Positions 18,390 to 27,455 are shown, counted from the stretch's first letter. The stretch is DNA of 64,000 nt from Rhodopirellula sp. (GCA_024644085.1 JAHELS010000001.1:1-64000), one strand, 5' to 3'. The notes: generated by a model not told the origin, from the letters alone. A program made the numbers and translations.

Positions 18390-19847
18390 TTATTGCACGT
18401 TCACTTCGTCGGGTCGAGATCCCAATTTGACGTAAAGAGAGACCGATTCGTCACCGCGGCGAACGTCCAATTTGACCCGGGTTCCGGCCATCGTATCCCC
18501 CACGATGCGCATCAAGTGTCCCATGTCGCGAATCTCCGTCCCGTCGACTGACAGAATCAGGTCGTCCGCTTGCAAACCGGCAATCGCTGCTGGAGACGCC
18601 TGATTGGTTAAACCGGTAACCATTGCGCCACGGACTCGGGGATCATCCCCAATCACGTCGTCGTCGGGAACTTCTATCAATGCGACACCCAACCATCCGC
18701 GTTCAACGCGGCCACTGTCGCGAAGCCGATGATAGACCTGTTTCGCCACATTGCTGGGGATCGAAAAACTGACTCCTTGATAGGTATCGCCGACAATCGC
18801 CGTGTTGATTCCGACCAATGTACCGCGAGCATCCACCAACGGCCCACCACTGTTCCCGGGGTTGACCGCGACGTCACTCTGCATGAAATCCTGGTACTTT
18901 GTGCTGGCGCGTATGTTTCGATGCTTGCCGCTGAGAATGCCAAACGTCACGGTTCGATCGAGACCAAACGGGCTGCCCACCGCCCACACGGGCGAACCAA
19001 CCTTGCATCGATCGCTGTCGCCCCATGTGATCGGCATCAATCGTTCCGCATCGACTTTCAAGACGGCAAGGTCGGTCAACGGATCGGTTCCCACCACGAC
19101 ACCGGCAACGCGGCGGCCATCGCTCAACGTCACCGTGATGTCCTCGCCGTCGGCAATCACATGGCGGTTGGTCAACACATATCCCGCCTCGTCGACGACA
19201 ACACCACTTCCCTGGTCCGTCGCGGGCAATACGCGTGTCGATAACAATCGCGCCATGCTTGCGTCTTCGATCATCGGTCGTCGCTGGACATCGATGTGAA
19301 CCACCGACGGACCGACCGCGGCGGTTACCATTTGGTATGCCTCGCTGAGCGCGTCGAGCGAAACATTGCGAAGTCCCTCGGTTCCCGTTTCGTACTCGGC
19401 TCGCAATTCACCGCGGTGCCATGAATACCGGATCTCTTCCAGGATCCTGGGTACAGCGAATCGTGCCCCCAACAACATGACCGACAACGTCGCCAGCAGG
19501 ATCAAACTCTGTGTGATCGGGTCGTGGCGGCGGTTGCGGCGCCGATGCTCCGAAGCTTTTTTCGCGGAGGTCTTCCGCGGTGCTGGCTCTCGCGGAGGCG
19601 ACGCGTCGACATCGGACGTCGGCAGATCGATTCGCTGCAGCAGCAATTGGCGCGAACGCAGTTCTTGATTCGACAAAGGGGATTCGGACCCCGAGCGGAG
19701 CGGTGAATCGGTAAGTTGCGCGGGCAAATTGGGGTCGGCTCGGCGGCCAGGATCATCGTGCATGATCGAAACAATCCCAAAATCGGAGACGAGCAGACCG
19801 ACCAATCCATCGGATGCGACCGCGAGAGAGGGGAGGCGTGGTTCCAT
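18390..19847 (-). CDS. Membrane-anchored HtrA/DegS-type serine protease with PDZ domain
   Basis: A 485-residue trypsin-like protease for envelope protein quality control. A long polar N-terminal region (about 1-110) rich in Arg/Lys at its end precedes one membrane segment (about 112-134), putting the protease outside the cytoplasm. The catalytic triad is visible: His in LTNRHVIADGEDI, Asp in DPLTDLAVLKV, Ser in NPGNSGGPLVDARG. A single PDZ domain follows (GLQADDLILSVDGTEIRD). This one-PDZ layout is like DegS or HhoB rather than DegP. The first ATG is at 19847; another at 19763 would shorten the cytoplasmic tail by 28 residues and cannot be excluded. Confidence 0.92.
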   Translation of the reverse strand: MEPRLPSLAVASDGLVGLLVSDFGIVSIMHDDPGRRADPNLPAQLTDSPLRSGSESPLSNQELRSRQLLLQRIDLPTSDVDASPPREPAPRKTSAKKASEHRRRNRRHDPITQSLILLATLSVMLLGARFAVPRILEEIRYSWHRGELRAEYETGTEGLRNVSLDALSEAYQMVTAAVGPSVVHIDVQRRPMIEDASMARLLSTRVLPATDQGSGVVVDEAGYVLTNRHVIADGEDITVTLSDGRRVAGVVVGTDPLTDLAVLKVDAERLMPITWGDSDRCKVGSPVWAVGSPFGLDRTVTFGILSGKHRNIRASTKYQDFMQSDVAVNPGNSGGPLVDARGTLVGINTAIVGDTYQGVSFSIPSNVAKQVYHRLRDSGRVERGWLGVALIEVPDDDVIGDDPRVRGAMVTGLTNQASPAAIAGLQADDLILSVDGTEIRDMGHLMRIVGDTMAGTRVKLDVRRGDESVSLYVKLGSRPDEVNVQ

Positions 19848-20087
19848 TGTAGCGCAGAGTCAGCGGGCCGAGGCAAACTTTTCAGCCAAAAGCGGCGATG
19901 GCGGCCCCGCGAGGCGGCAAAAACGAATCATTGCGGCGGTTTTCAGGGGATGGCGCGGTTTAAACGCCTTGCCACCCCCAACTCGGCCTCCCCGCGACAC
20001 TCCGACAACGTGCCTCGCACACCGTATCGGAGTATGTTGGGCGTTTGCGAAAATGCCCTCCTCCAGCACGCGGCTTGAATTTGAACC

Positions 20088-22271
20088 ATGTCTGATTCCG
20101 TTCGCGAGACGATCTACGAAGCGATCGCCTCAATCCGTTTGATCGACCCCCACACGCACATCAACCCCCACGCGCCCGCTTCGAGCACGCTCGCCGACCT
20201 GCTTGGATACCACTATTACACCGAGCTGGCCCATTCGGCCGGCATGCCGAAATCTGAAATCGAAGAAGAAGGCTTGCAGCCGCGCGAATTAGTACGGCGG
20301 CTGGTTGAGAACCTTTCACCCATTGAGAACACGGCGCAGTACAGCTGGCTCGTCGAAATCTGTCGCATGTTCTTCGGGTTCGACGGCGAACGAATCGACA
20401 CCAGCAATTGGGAAGAGGTGTATGACGCGGCAGAGCGACAAATGGGCTCGGCAGAATGGCCGCAAATGGTCCTGGACCAAAGCAATGTGGAAGCCGTTTT
20501 TCTGACGAACGATTTCGACGACGAGTTGACAGGCTTCGATACCGAAACCTACATCCCCTGCCTGCGGACGGATGACCTTGTGTTTCATCTTCCCAAGCTG
20601 TCAACCCGTCAACGTTTGGCGGCGAGTTCGGGAATTGAACTCGATGGCTCGCTCGGCCGACTGCGCGACTCGCTCGACCAACGTTTCCGGCACTTTGTCT
20701 CTTCGGGCGCCCGGGCGTGCGCGATCTCGCTGCCTCCGACCTTCGAACCCGTGCCGGTCAGCGACGGGCGCGCCGCAACCGCGCTCGAGCAGGTCCTGCA
20801 GAAAGGTCCCGGCGCCGACCCCGCGCACCAGGCCGCTCTGTCGCGCCGCATCTTCTGGACGCTTGCCGAATTGTGCGATCATTACAACCTGCCCTTTGAT
20901 CTCATGATCGGCGTGAATCGTGGTGTCTACGGCGACGGAGTCTTCCAGGGCCAGGACCTTTATGACAGCCGTGTTTCACTGATTCAGTATCGCCAACTTT
21001 TTAATTCGTTCCCGCGTGTCAAGTTTCCCATTTCAGTGCTCGCCAGCGTCACCAACCAGGAACTCGTTAGCTACGCGTGGATCTTTCCAAATGTGATCAC
21101 CAACGGTCACTGGTGGTACAGCAACACGCCGTCGTTTATCTCGCGCGACGCGGCCGCGCGACTCGAAGCGGTACCGCAAACCAAGCAGATCGGTTACTAC
21201 AGCGACGCCTACAAACTCGAATTCGTTTGGCCCAAATTTGACATGTACCGCCGTCTTCTTGCAGGCATCTTGTCGGACCAATTTGTACTTCAGCGCGGAT
21301 GGAGCGAGGAACGCGCGATTGAATTGGGTCGACAGGTGCTTCGTGATAACGTCGACGAGATCTTTCCCCGCGCCGCGATGCCCGAAACCGACGAAGCGTT
21401 GGACGCAGATTCGCAAGCCACCCGGGTCGATCCCCTCGCCGGTACCTCGGCCGCTCTGGCCGCCGGCGCAATCGGAATGGTCGAAATCAACGAAGCCGGC
21501 GATGCCGAGTCAGACGACGACGCAGACGATCCCGGCTCGAGTTCGCAAGATCAATCGGACGACGATCAAGGCTTTTCGACTCTCGTCATGGAAACCGATG
21601 CGCTGACCGTGAACGAAGAGCCATCGGATCTGGAAACCGTTCGAATTGATGACGGCGACGACGCGTCAAGATCCGACGAGCATGGGGTGTTGCCCGATCT
21701 GCCGACGAAACTCGATCTGGATGACACCATACGAATCGATGACTCGGCCGATGCACAGTCGGAACAGGCGGATGCGGAATTCGAATTGGACCCGCTTCCG
21801 AGCGACGATGAACTCGAGGACGCAGGTGTCGATGACGTCGAGTTGCACGAGTTTTCACCCGAAAGCCGCGGGCCGGATGCAGAGGGGATCGAAGCCGAGG
21901 CCGACGATGACGCTCTTGATGTCGGCGACATTTTCGCCGACGAGGGATCAGAGGCGACTTCCGATTCGGAATCCGAAATCCGTATGCTCAGGGGCGAAGA
22001 CTCGTTTCAACCGGATGAAGACTCGCTGCAGTTGCGTCCCGATCCGGTCACCGGCGAATTGACGTTCCCAGTGGCCCAGTCGGACCAACCCTCTGCCGAC
22101 GGCGAAGACGAGTCGGATGACATCCACGCGACGATCGACGCCGACGAAATTGCCGCGCTGGGAGAGACAATCGAGTTAGCGGAAATCGACCTCGACGAAA
22201 TGGATTCCGACGAAGACCAGATCGAATCGCTCGACGAACAGGACAGCAGCGACGATTTGCTCCGGCCCTGA
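20088..22271 (+). CDS. Uronate isomerase-like amidohydrolase with long acidic C-terminal tail
   Basis: A 727-residue protein. Residues 1 to about 430 resemble glucuronate isomerase (UxaC family): a metal-binding HxH in LIDPHTHINPHAP, LVEICRMFFGF, FLTNDFDDELTG, YNLPFDLMIGVNRGVYG, GHWWYSNTPSFI and the SDAYKLEFVWPKFDMYRRLLAGIL ending. Catalytic activity on uronates is inferred only from this likeness. From about residue 435 to the end the protein is a low-complexity tail dominated by Asp, Glu and Ser with very few basic residues. I know of no enzyme of this family with such a tail. The ATG at 20088 directly precedes the domain. It is divergent from the HtrA gene and convergent with leuA. Confidence 0.78.
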   Translation: MSDSVRETIYEAIASIRLIDPHTHINPHAPASSTLADLLGYHYYTELAHSAGMPKSEIEEEGLQPRELVRRLVENLSPIENTAQYSWLVEICRMFFGFDGERIDTSNWEEVYDAAERQMGSAEWPQMVLDQSNVEAVFLTNDFDDELTGFDTETYIPCLRTDDLVFHLPKLSTRQRLAASSGIELDGSLGRLRDSLDQRFRHFVSSGARACAISLPPTFEPVPVSDGRAATALEQVLQKGPGADPAHQAALSRRIFWTLAELCDHYNLPFDLMIGVNRGVYGDGVFQGQDLYDSRVSLIQYRQLFNSFPRVKFPISVLASVTNQELVSYAWIFPNVITNGHWWYSNTPSFISRDAAARLEAVPQTKQIGYYSDAYKLEFVWPKFDMYRRLLAGILSDQFVLQRGWSEERAIELGRQVLRDNVDEIFPRAAMPETDEALDADSQATRVDPLAGTSAALAAGAIGMVEINEAGDAESDDDADDPGSSSQDQSDDDQGFSTLVMETDALTVNEEPSDLETVRIDDGDDASRSDEHGVLPDLPTKLDLDDTIRIDDSADAQSEQADAEFELDPLPSDDELEDAGVDDVELHEFSPESRGPDAEGIEAEADDDALDVGDIFADEGSEATSDSESEIRMLRGEDSFQPDEDSLQLRPDPVTGELTFPVAQSDQPSADGEDESDDIHATIDADEIAALGETIELAEIDLDEMDSDEDQIESLDEQDSSDDLLRP

Positions 22272-22390
22272 ACCGTCCCGCAGCGAATTCGCCGAGCTGG
22301 AAGCTCATTGCATTGGTATCGACACGACTCAAATCGATTCAAATTCTCCGTCTTTTGAGAAGTTGAAAGTTATTGAGTCACGAATGTCGC

Positions 22391-23974
22391 TCATTGAGAG
22401 TGCGACGATTTCTCGGAGGCAATCCGGTTGATGGCGTTGAGCATGGCTAGAATCGTGCTCTCGACACTGTCAGTGCTGACACCGACGCCACGATAGCTTC
22501 GTCCTTTGTATTCAACTTCGAGATTGACTTCGCCGATCGCGTCGCGGCCGAGCGTGGCACTGCGCACACGGAAATCCTTGCACACGACCTCGATACCGGT
22601 AATCTTCTCGACAGCCCAGAAGGCCGCGTCGATCGGACCGTCGCCCTGTTCGACACGCTCGGTTCGCTGTTCGTCACCATGCTTGAGCGTCAATTCGACA
22701 AGGGGCGCGCGTGATTTTCCACTGGTCACCACGTAATCAACCAATGACCACTCCTCTTCGACACTGCCGCTGATCTGCTGCTGGACCAAGGCGACAATAT
22801 CCCCGTCATAGATTTCTTTTTTCTTGTCGGCCAGCAACTTGAACTGATCGAAGACAACCTGCAATTGTTCGCCACTGAGGGTGAACCCAAGCGTCTTGGC
22901 GCGATCAGCAAGCGCCGCGCGACCGCTGTGCTTGCCCAACACCAAATCAGTCTTTGAGAAACCAACTTCCTCGGGCGACATGATTTCGTAAGTGCTGCGT
23001 TCCTTGAGCATGCCGTCCTGATGGATTCCCGACTCGTGAGCGAACGCATTTCGACCGACGATCGCCTTGTTGCGCTGAACCTGGATCCCGGTGGTTTTGC
23101 TGACCAACCGGCTGGCCGGAACGAGCCTGGTCGAATCAATGCGCGTGTTGCAGCTGTAAACGTCGGATCGGGTTTTCAACGCCATCACGACTTCTTCGAG
23201 CGCGGCGTTGCCCGCGCGTTCGCCGATCCCGTTAATGGTGCATTCGATCTGGCCAGCCCCGGCGGCCACCGCCGCCAGGCTGTTGGCCACAGCCATGCCA
23301 AGATCGTCATGGCAATGAGTACTGACCACTGCCTTGTCAATGTTGGGCACGGAATTCATCAACATGGTGAAACGGTCGTAGATTTCGTTGGGAGTGGTGT
23401 AACCGACCGTGTCGGGAATGTTCACCGTCGTTGCACCGGCATCGATGGCCGCTTCTACGACGCGACAAAGAAAGTCGTACTCGGTACGACAGGCGTCCTC
23501 GGGCGAAAACTCTACGTCGTCACAGTAACCCACGGCGCGTTTGACTCCAGCCACCGCACGGTCGACGATCTCATCGGTGCTCATTCTCAGTTTGAACTCG
23601 CGGTGAATGGCACTGGTCGCGAGGAATACGTGAATTCGGGAACTCGGCGCGTGCTTGACAGCCTCCCATGCTGCGTCGATGTCCTTGTCATTACAGCGGG
23701 CCAATCCGCAAATGGTCGATCCACGGACACTTTGGGCGATTTGCTTGACCGACTCGAAGTCTCCCGGCGAGGCAATCGGAAACCCCGCCTCGATGATGTC
23801 GACACCCATCTCCGCAAGCAATTGTGCCACCTCGAGCTTCTCTGCCAGATTCATGCTCGCGCCGGGCGACTGTTCCCCGTCTCGCAACGTCGTGTCAAAA
23901 ATCCGAATCATGCGTGGCTCTTGACGATTCGATGAATCGGATCTGGCCTCGCTGGATGTGGTGGGAGACGACAT
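22391..23974 (-). CDS. leuA: 2-isopropylmalate synthase
   Basis: A 527-residue enzyme that condenses 2-oxoisovalerate and acetyl-CoA, the committed step of leucine synthesis. Catalytic domain: [53 protein letters not shown] and [19 protein letters not shown] with the metal-binding histidines. [12 protein letters not shown] and [10 protein letters not shown] lead to the C-terminal LeuA dimer domain (about 415-525), where leucine feedback acts. The ATG at 23974 has AAAGG about eight bases upstream. It is a single-gene unit behind an attenuator (24018-24190) and has no leuB/C/D next to it. Confidence 0.96.
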   Translation of the reverse strand: MSSPTTSSEARSDSSNRQEPRMIRIFDTTLRDGEQSPGASMNLAEKLEVAQLLAEMGVDIIEAGFPIASPGDFESVKQIAQSVRGSTICGLARCNDKDIDAAWEAVKHAPSSRIHVFLATSAIHREFKLRMSTDEIVDRAVAGVKRAVGYCDDVEFSPEDACRTEYDFLCRVVEAAIDAGATTVNIPDTVGYTTPNEIYDRFTMLMNSVPNIDKAVVSTHCHDDLGMAVANSLAAVAAGAGQIECTINGIGERAGNAALEEVVMALKTRSDVYSCNTRIDSTRLVPASRLVSKTTGIQVQRNKAIVGRNAFAHESGIHQDGMLKERSTYEIMSPEEVGFSKTDLVLGKHSGRAALADRAKTLGFTLSGEQLQVVFDQFKLLADKKKEIYDGDIVALVQQQISGSVEEEWSLVDYVVTSGKSRAPLVELTLKHGDEQRTERVEQGDGPIDAAFWAVEKITGIEVVCKDFRVRSATLGRDAIGEVNLEVEYKGRSYRGVGVSTDSVESTILAMLNAINRIASEKSSHSQ

Positions 23975-24017
23975 CTTGGTACCTTTGAACCGTGCGGTTG
24001 CCGAATAGTGTTCCAAT

Positions 24018-24047
24018 AAAAAACCCGAATCGCGAGGCGACTCGGGT
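24018..24047 (-). terminator. leuA attenuator terminator hairpin
   Basis: On the minus strand, ACCCGAGTCGC pairs with GCGATTCGGGT (11 bp, one G-U wobble, loop CTC), followed directly by TTTTTT. It sits 44 bases before the leuA start and 48 bases after the leader-peptide stop, the expected position of a transcription attenuator. Confidence 0.9.
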
Positions 24048-24070
24048 CAAATGTCTTTTTTCGTTTTGGA

Positions 24071-24110
24071 CCAATCTGGCCCGACAAACCCTCATCACCC
24101 GCCAGTTTGG
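24071..24110 (-). promoter_or_regulatory. leuA leader pause hairpin (segments 1:2)
   Basis: CCAAACTGGC (24101-24110, minus-strand reading, inside the leader peptide codons) pairs with GCCAGATTGG (24071-24080) in nine of ten positions. A ribosome stalled on the leucine codons would cover segment 1. The freed segment-2 side includes TCGGG (24080-24084), which is complementary to CCCGA in the 5' arm of the terminator and could form the antiterminator core; that pairing is only 5 bp and is tentative. Confidence 0.65.
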
Positions 24111-24154
24111 CGTCGCAGTAGCAAGAGCGAAAGGAGTAGGGGCTGAATTGTCAT
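24095..24154 (-). CDS. leuL: leu attenuator leader peptide, 19 residues with seven Leu codons
   Basis: The peptide reads MTIQPLLLSLLLLRRQTGG and ends with a double stop (TGATGA). Seven of the eight codons from 24139 to 24116 specify leucine (CTA CTC CTT, then after one Ser CTC TTG CTA CTG), using four different leucine triplets. The ATG is six bases after a -10 element, so the predicted transcript starts at or next to the initiation codon and carries no Shine-Dalgarno site. Translation coupled to leucyl-tRNA supply would decide between the pause hairpin and the terminator downstream. The role is inferred by analogy with LeuL of enterobacteria; the sequence itself is not homologous to it. Confidence 0.85.
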   Translation of the reverse strand: MTIQPLLLSLLLLRRQTGG

Positions 24155-24160
24155 GATCGT

Positions 24161-24190
24161 ATGTTAGGCAGGAGCGATCAGCCACGTCAA
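24161..24190 (-). promoter_or_regulatory. Promoter of the leuA transcript
   Basis: On the minus strand TTGACG (24185-24190) and TAACAT (24161-24166) are separated by 18 bases, close to the housekeeping sigma-70 consensus. Transcription should start at about 24154, coinciding with the A of the leader-peptide ATG. The element lies in the gap downstream of flhB, so leuA has its own promoter. Confidence 0.7.
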
Positions 24191-24269
24191 CGGTTCGCGC
24201 GGCCGAGTGAGAAAAATTGCGTTTCATTTCGGTGGATGCCGCGTTGGGACATCGCATCGCGTCGGTGGA

Positions 24270-25349
24270 TCAAGCCGCCGACTTGGGGATATCCCTCCCC
24301 TGCAACTGGTAGACGTAGCGGAGCACCTCGGCGACCGCCTGGTACTGCTCGGCCGGAATCACGTCGCCAACCTCGACGTTCTTGTACAGGACCTGCGCCA
24401 AAGGCTTGCGTTCAACAACCGGGATTCCATGTTCGAGCGCAAGACGCCGAATCTTTTGGGCCAACACTCCGGCACCCTTGGCCAAAACGACTGGTGCAGG
24501 CATGGTCAACGGATCGTATTGAATCGCGATCGCAAGTTCTGTCGGATTGCTGATCACGACGTCCGCTTTCGGCACGTCCGACTCGGCACGCTGCATCATC
24601 AATTGACGCTGGACCATCCGGCGGCGGGCCGCCACCTGGGGGTCACCCTCGGTTTCCTTCAACTCGTCGCGGATTTCCTGGTCGCTCATCATCAGGTCTT
24701 GTTCGTGCTTCCATTTCTGGAATGCGTATTCCAGGATCGCCAGGATAAACAACGCCCCGCCGATCCACAGGCAGGTGCCGATCAAACAACGGAACAGAGC
24801 GCTGGCGATTTGCGGAACACTCATCGCCGCGAAATTCAGAATTGCGTCTCGATAGTGCCGCAGCGCAAAAAATGCGACCACGCCGATGATCACGACCTTG
24901 AAAAGACCGAATCCGAGTCGGGCGACGCCCCGTGACGATAGAATTCGTTTTGCACCCGAAAGGGGACTGATGTTGCTCATCTTCGGAGCGATCTTCTTGG
25001 TCGAGAAGATAAACCCGGTTTGCACGAGATTGATAAGGATGCCCGCGAGTAGCATCGCCAACAGCAGGGGCACAGCGGCAAGAGCAAGCCGACCACCATA
25101 GCCGAGCAGCCAGTTTGACGCGTCGCTGGTATCGAGAGGCTTCAGACGTGGCGTGGAAAAGGAATCGGCCATGGCGCCGGCAAGATGCTCGGCTGCGGGC
25201 GGACCGAGCATCCAGAGCGCCGCCACTGCAGCAAGCAACAGCGCAGCGGAGGTAAGGTCCTGGCTCTTGACAACCTGGCCTTCTTCGCGGGCCTGACGCC
25301 GTCGCCGGTCGGTTGCTGAATGCTTCTTGTCGCCACTCGAATCAGCCAT
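24270..25349 (-). CDS. flhB: Flagellar type III export switch protein FlhB
   Basis: A 359-residue FlhB, the export-gate component that switches substrate specificity from hook to filament proteins. The N-terminus has KKHSATDRRRRQAREEGQVVKSQD, typical of the family; four membrane segments follow; the cytoplasmic domain carries the autocleavage motif as NPTE (in VVISNPTELAIAIQYDP) where most FlhB proteins have NPTH. KGAGVLAQKIRRLALEHGIPVVERKPLAQVLY-type sequence then matches the C-terminal domain. It starts 22 bases after fliR and ends the block fliP-fliQ-fliR-flhB. Confidence 0.96.
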   Translation of the reverse strand: MADSSGDKKHSATDRRRRQAREEGQVVKSQDLTSAALLLAAVAALWMLGPPAAEHLAGAMADSFSTPRLKPLDTSDASNWLLGYGGRLALAAVPLLLAMLLAGILINLVQTGFIFSTKKIAPKMSNISPLSGAKRILSSRGVARLGFGLFKVVIIGVVAFFALRHYRDAILNFAAMSVPQIASALFRCLIGTCLWIGGALFILAILEYAFQKWKHEQDLMMSDQEIRDELKETEGDPQVAARRRMVQRQLMMQRAESDVPKADVVISNPTELAIAIQYDPLTMPAPVVLAKGAGVLAQKIRRLALEHGIPVVERKPLAQVLYKNVEVGDVIPAEQYQAVAEVLRYVYQLQGRDIPKSAA

Positions 25350-25371
25350 CGTTCACCCGGAGGTCAAAGGA

Positions 25372-26151
25372 TTACCACAGGGAACTCAGCCGACGCGCCA
25401 CGTTGGACAACTCGTCCTGGAAGATCAATCCCGCAGAACCGATTGTCAACGCGAGCACGACAAGCATCGCCAGCGCATTGATGCTCAACCCGATCGCAAG
25501 CACGTTGATCTGCGGCAATGTGCGGCTGATCAAGCCGGTCACGAGATTGCTCAACAGCAAGGCCGCAACGACGGGTGCCGCGACGCGAACGCCAGCGGCC
25601 ATCCCGGCCGATAACTGGTCGACGACCAACGTCATCATTGAGTCATGAAATTGAACGTTCCCAGCCGGGAGCGACTCGAAACTGTCAAGCAAGACACCGA
25701 GCAAGACGCGATGTCCCCCCACAATCAACATCACCGCGGTGACCAGTAATCCCACCATCCGGGCCACCGACGGCATGCTGCTCGAGGTCGTTGGGTCGAC
25801 CGCGTCACCCAGCTGCATTCCGCCCGTGCTGGTGATCGCTTCGCCACCAAGCTGCAATCCGGTAATGATCAACTGAATCGTGGCGCCGATCAGCAACCCG
25901 ATCAAACCCTCGCGAGCGACCGCAATCGTCAATTCCACCAGATTGTCGATTCTCGGAAGAGATTCAACCGCCGTCGCGCTCGCCACCGGCGGCAATAACA
26001 AAATAGTCATCAACACTGCAAGAAACGCCCGCACCCGTTTGGGTACACCGACACCCACCGATGGCATCGCCATCAGCAGCGTGCTGAGCCGGGTCATCAC
26101 CAGAACGCCCAGCACCAAATGATCGACAAACCACTGTGCCAGCGATTCCAT
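25372..26151 (-). CDS. fliR: Flagellar biosynthesis protein FliR
   Basis: A 259-residue integral membrane protein of the flagellar export gate. It begins WFVDHLVLGVLVMTRLSTLLMAMP, and contains LTIAVAREGLIGLLIGATIQLII, GGEAITSTGGMQLGDAVDP and the C-terminal segments TGLISRTLPQINVLAIGLSINAL, which are typical FliR features. The ATG at 26151 overlaps the fliQ stop as TGATG. The open frame continues upstream inside fliQ, but that part is out of frame with fliQ and not FliR-like. Confidence 0.94.
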   Translation of the reverse strand: MESLAQWFVDHLVLGVLVMTRLSTLLMAMPSVGVGVPKRVRAFLAVLMTILLLPPVASATAVESLPRIDNLVELTIAVAREGLIGLLIGATIQLIITGLQLGGEAITSTGGMQLGDAVDPTTSSSMPSVARMVGLLVTAVMLIVGGHRVLLGVLLDSFESLPAGNVQFHDSMMTLVVDQLSAGMAAGVRVAAPVVAALLLSNLVTGLISRTLPQINVLAIGLSINALAMLVVLALTIGSAGLIFQDELSNVARRLSSLW

Positions 26152-26417
26152 CAGGGTGAGCCTGCGTTCTCGAACACGCCCCGGGTGAATTCGACCATCC
26201 GCATCACCAGCCACGGAGTGCACACGATCAACACGGCCGCCATCGCCAGGATCTTCGGCACAAACGCGACGGTCTGATCCTGGATTTGCGTCAGCGCTTG
26301 CATCAATCCAACAAACAGACCGGCAGCCATTCCGACCAACAACATCGGTGCCGCGATTACGACGGCCGCCATCAGGGTTTCCCGGCAAAGATCGACTGCC
26401 GCCGATGCATCCATCAT
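26151..26417 (-). CDS. fliQ: Flagellar biosynthesis protein FliQ
   Basis: An 88-residue protein with two membrane hairpins, the normal FliQ size. Seen: DLCRETLMAAVVIAAPMLLVGMAAG and GLMQALTQIQDQTVAFVPKIL, the second being the FliQ/SctS signature. It lies 13 bases after fliP and overlaps fliR by one base, as in most flagellar operons. Confidence 0.96.
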   Translation of the reverse strand: MMDASAAVDLCRETLMAAVVIAAPMLLVGMAAGLFVGLMQALTQIQDQTVAFVPKILAMAAVLIVCTPWLVMRMVEFTRGVFENAGSP

Positions 26418-26430
26418 CGATTCATCTCCG

Positions 26431-27339
26431 TCAGCCTAAGGTTCCGAAACTGTCCATCAACATCTGTACTACCAAACGCCACCCATCGACCAGAACGAAC
26501 AACAACAACTTGAACGGCAATGAAATCACCTGGGGCGGCAACATCAACATCCCCATCGAAATCGTCACGCTGGCCACCACTAAGTCGACAATCAAAAACG
26601 GCAAGTAGATCTGGAATCCCATCAGAAATGCCGTCTTCAATTCGCTGAGGATGTACGCGGGTAACAACACCCGCATGGGCACGTCCTCGAAACTGCTTGG
26701 CAAAGGCGCGTCGGGGTCCATGTATTCGTAGAACAAATGAACGTCGTCGTGGTTCCCGGCAACATCGATCTGCCGGGACATGAACTCGCGAACCGGAATC
26801 GACCCCGCCTCGTAGGCCTCTTCCAATGACATCGATACCGATGGATCGGTGTATGGCTTGATCGCGTCGTTGTAAACGCGCGTCCAGACAGGCGTCATCA
26901 CGAACAACGTCATGAACAACGCGATGCTTGTCATCACCTGGCTCGGCGGCAACGATTGCAATCCAATTGCCTGGCGCAAAAGCCCCAGCACGATGATGAT
27001 CCTTACGTAGCAGGTCGTCATCAACAGGATCGCGGGCGCCAAACTCAGCACCGTCAATAACAACAGCACTTGAAGACTACTGGCGAGACCTTCCGGACTT
27101 GTCCATTTCTCCGGACCGCCGGCAATCATGTTCAATGTCTCAACCGGAACGGCAACCGGTGACTGCTGGACAAGACTCGGCTGATCACCGACCTGTGTCG
27201 CCCCCGACTGTGTTACCGCAGTCTGGGGCAGAATCAGTCTCGGCGACTCGCTGCCACTATCGGACTGCTGTGCCCGCGCAGGCGTTGCCGAGGTCACCAG
27301 GATCAGAAAAACAAACGAGAAAATGCCGGGCCGGTTCAA
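26431..27339 (-). CDS. fliP: Flagellar biosynthesis protein FliP
   Basis: A 302-residue FliP, core of the export-gate pore. It has a cleavable-type signal (GIFSFVFLILVTSATPARA), a variable polar stretch to about residue 85, then four membrane segments with LLTVLSLAPAILLMTTCYVRIIIVLGLLR, MTSIALFMTLFVMTPVW, the periplasmic loop REFMSRQ, AYILSELKTAFLMGF and the ending PFKLLLFVLVDGWRLV. The start is TTG at 27339; no ATG precedes the signal peptide. It heads the fliP-fliQ-fliR-flhB block. A 14-base palindrome lies upstream at 27456-27469. Confidence 0.96.
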   Translation of the reverse strand: MNRPGIFSFVFLILVTSATPARAQQSDSGSESPRLILPQTAVTQSGATQVGDQPSLVQQSPVAVPVETLNMIAGGPEKWTSPEGLASSLQVLLLLTVLSLAPAILLMTTCYVRIIIVLGLLRQAIGLQSLPPSQVMTSIALFMTLFVMTPVWTRVYNDAIKPYTDPSVSMSLEEAYEAGSIPVREFMSRQIDVAGNHDDVHLFYEYMDPDAPLPSSFEDVPMRVLLPAYILSELKTAFLMGFQIYLPFLIVDLVVASVTISMGMLMLPPQVISLPFKLLLFVLVDGWRLVVQMLMDSFGTLG

Positions 27340-27455
27340 ACCAATGTCGCTCCATCGACGAGGGTTTCAGCAATCGCCGGAGCCTAGAAAAACAAGGCAA
27401 CTCAGCGAAAGACGAATGTTGAACCCGCTCAGCGCGAAGCCGTGAACCGGACGAA

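Noticed and set aside
25372-26388. An 80-residue N-terminal extension of FliR
   Set aside because: The extension is read inside fliQ in another frame and is not FliR-like; the TGATG overlap gives a normal-length protein.
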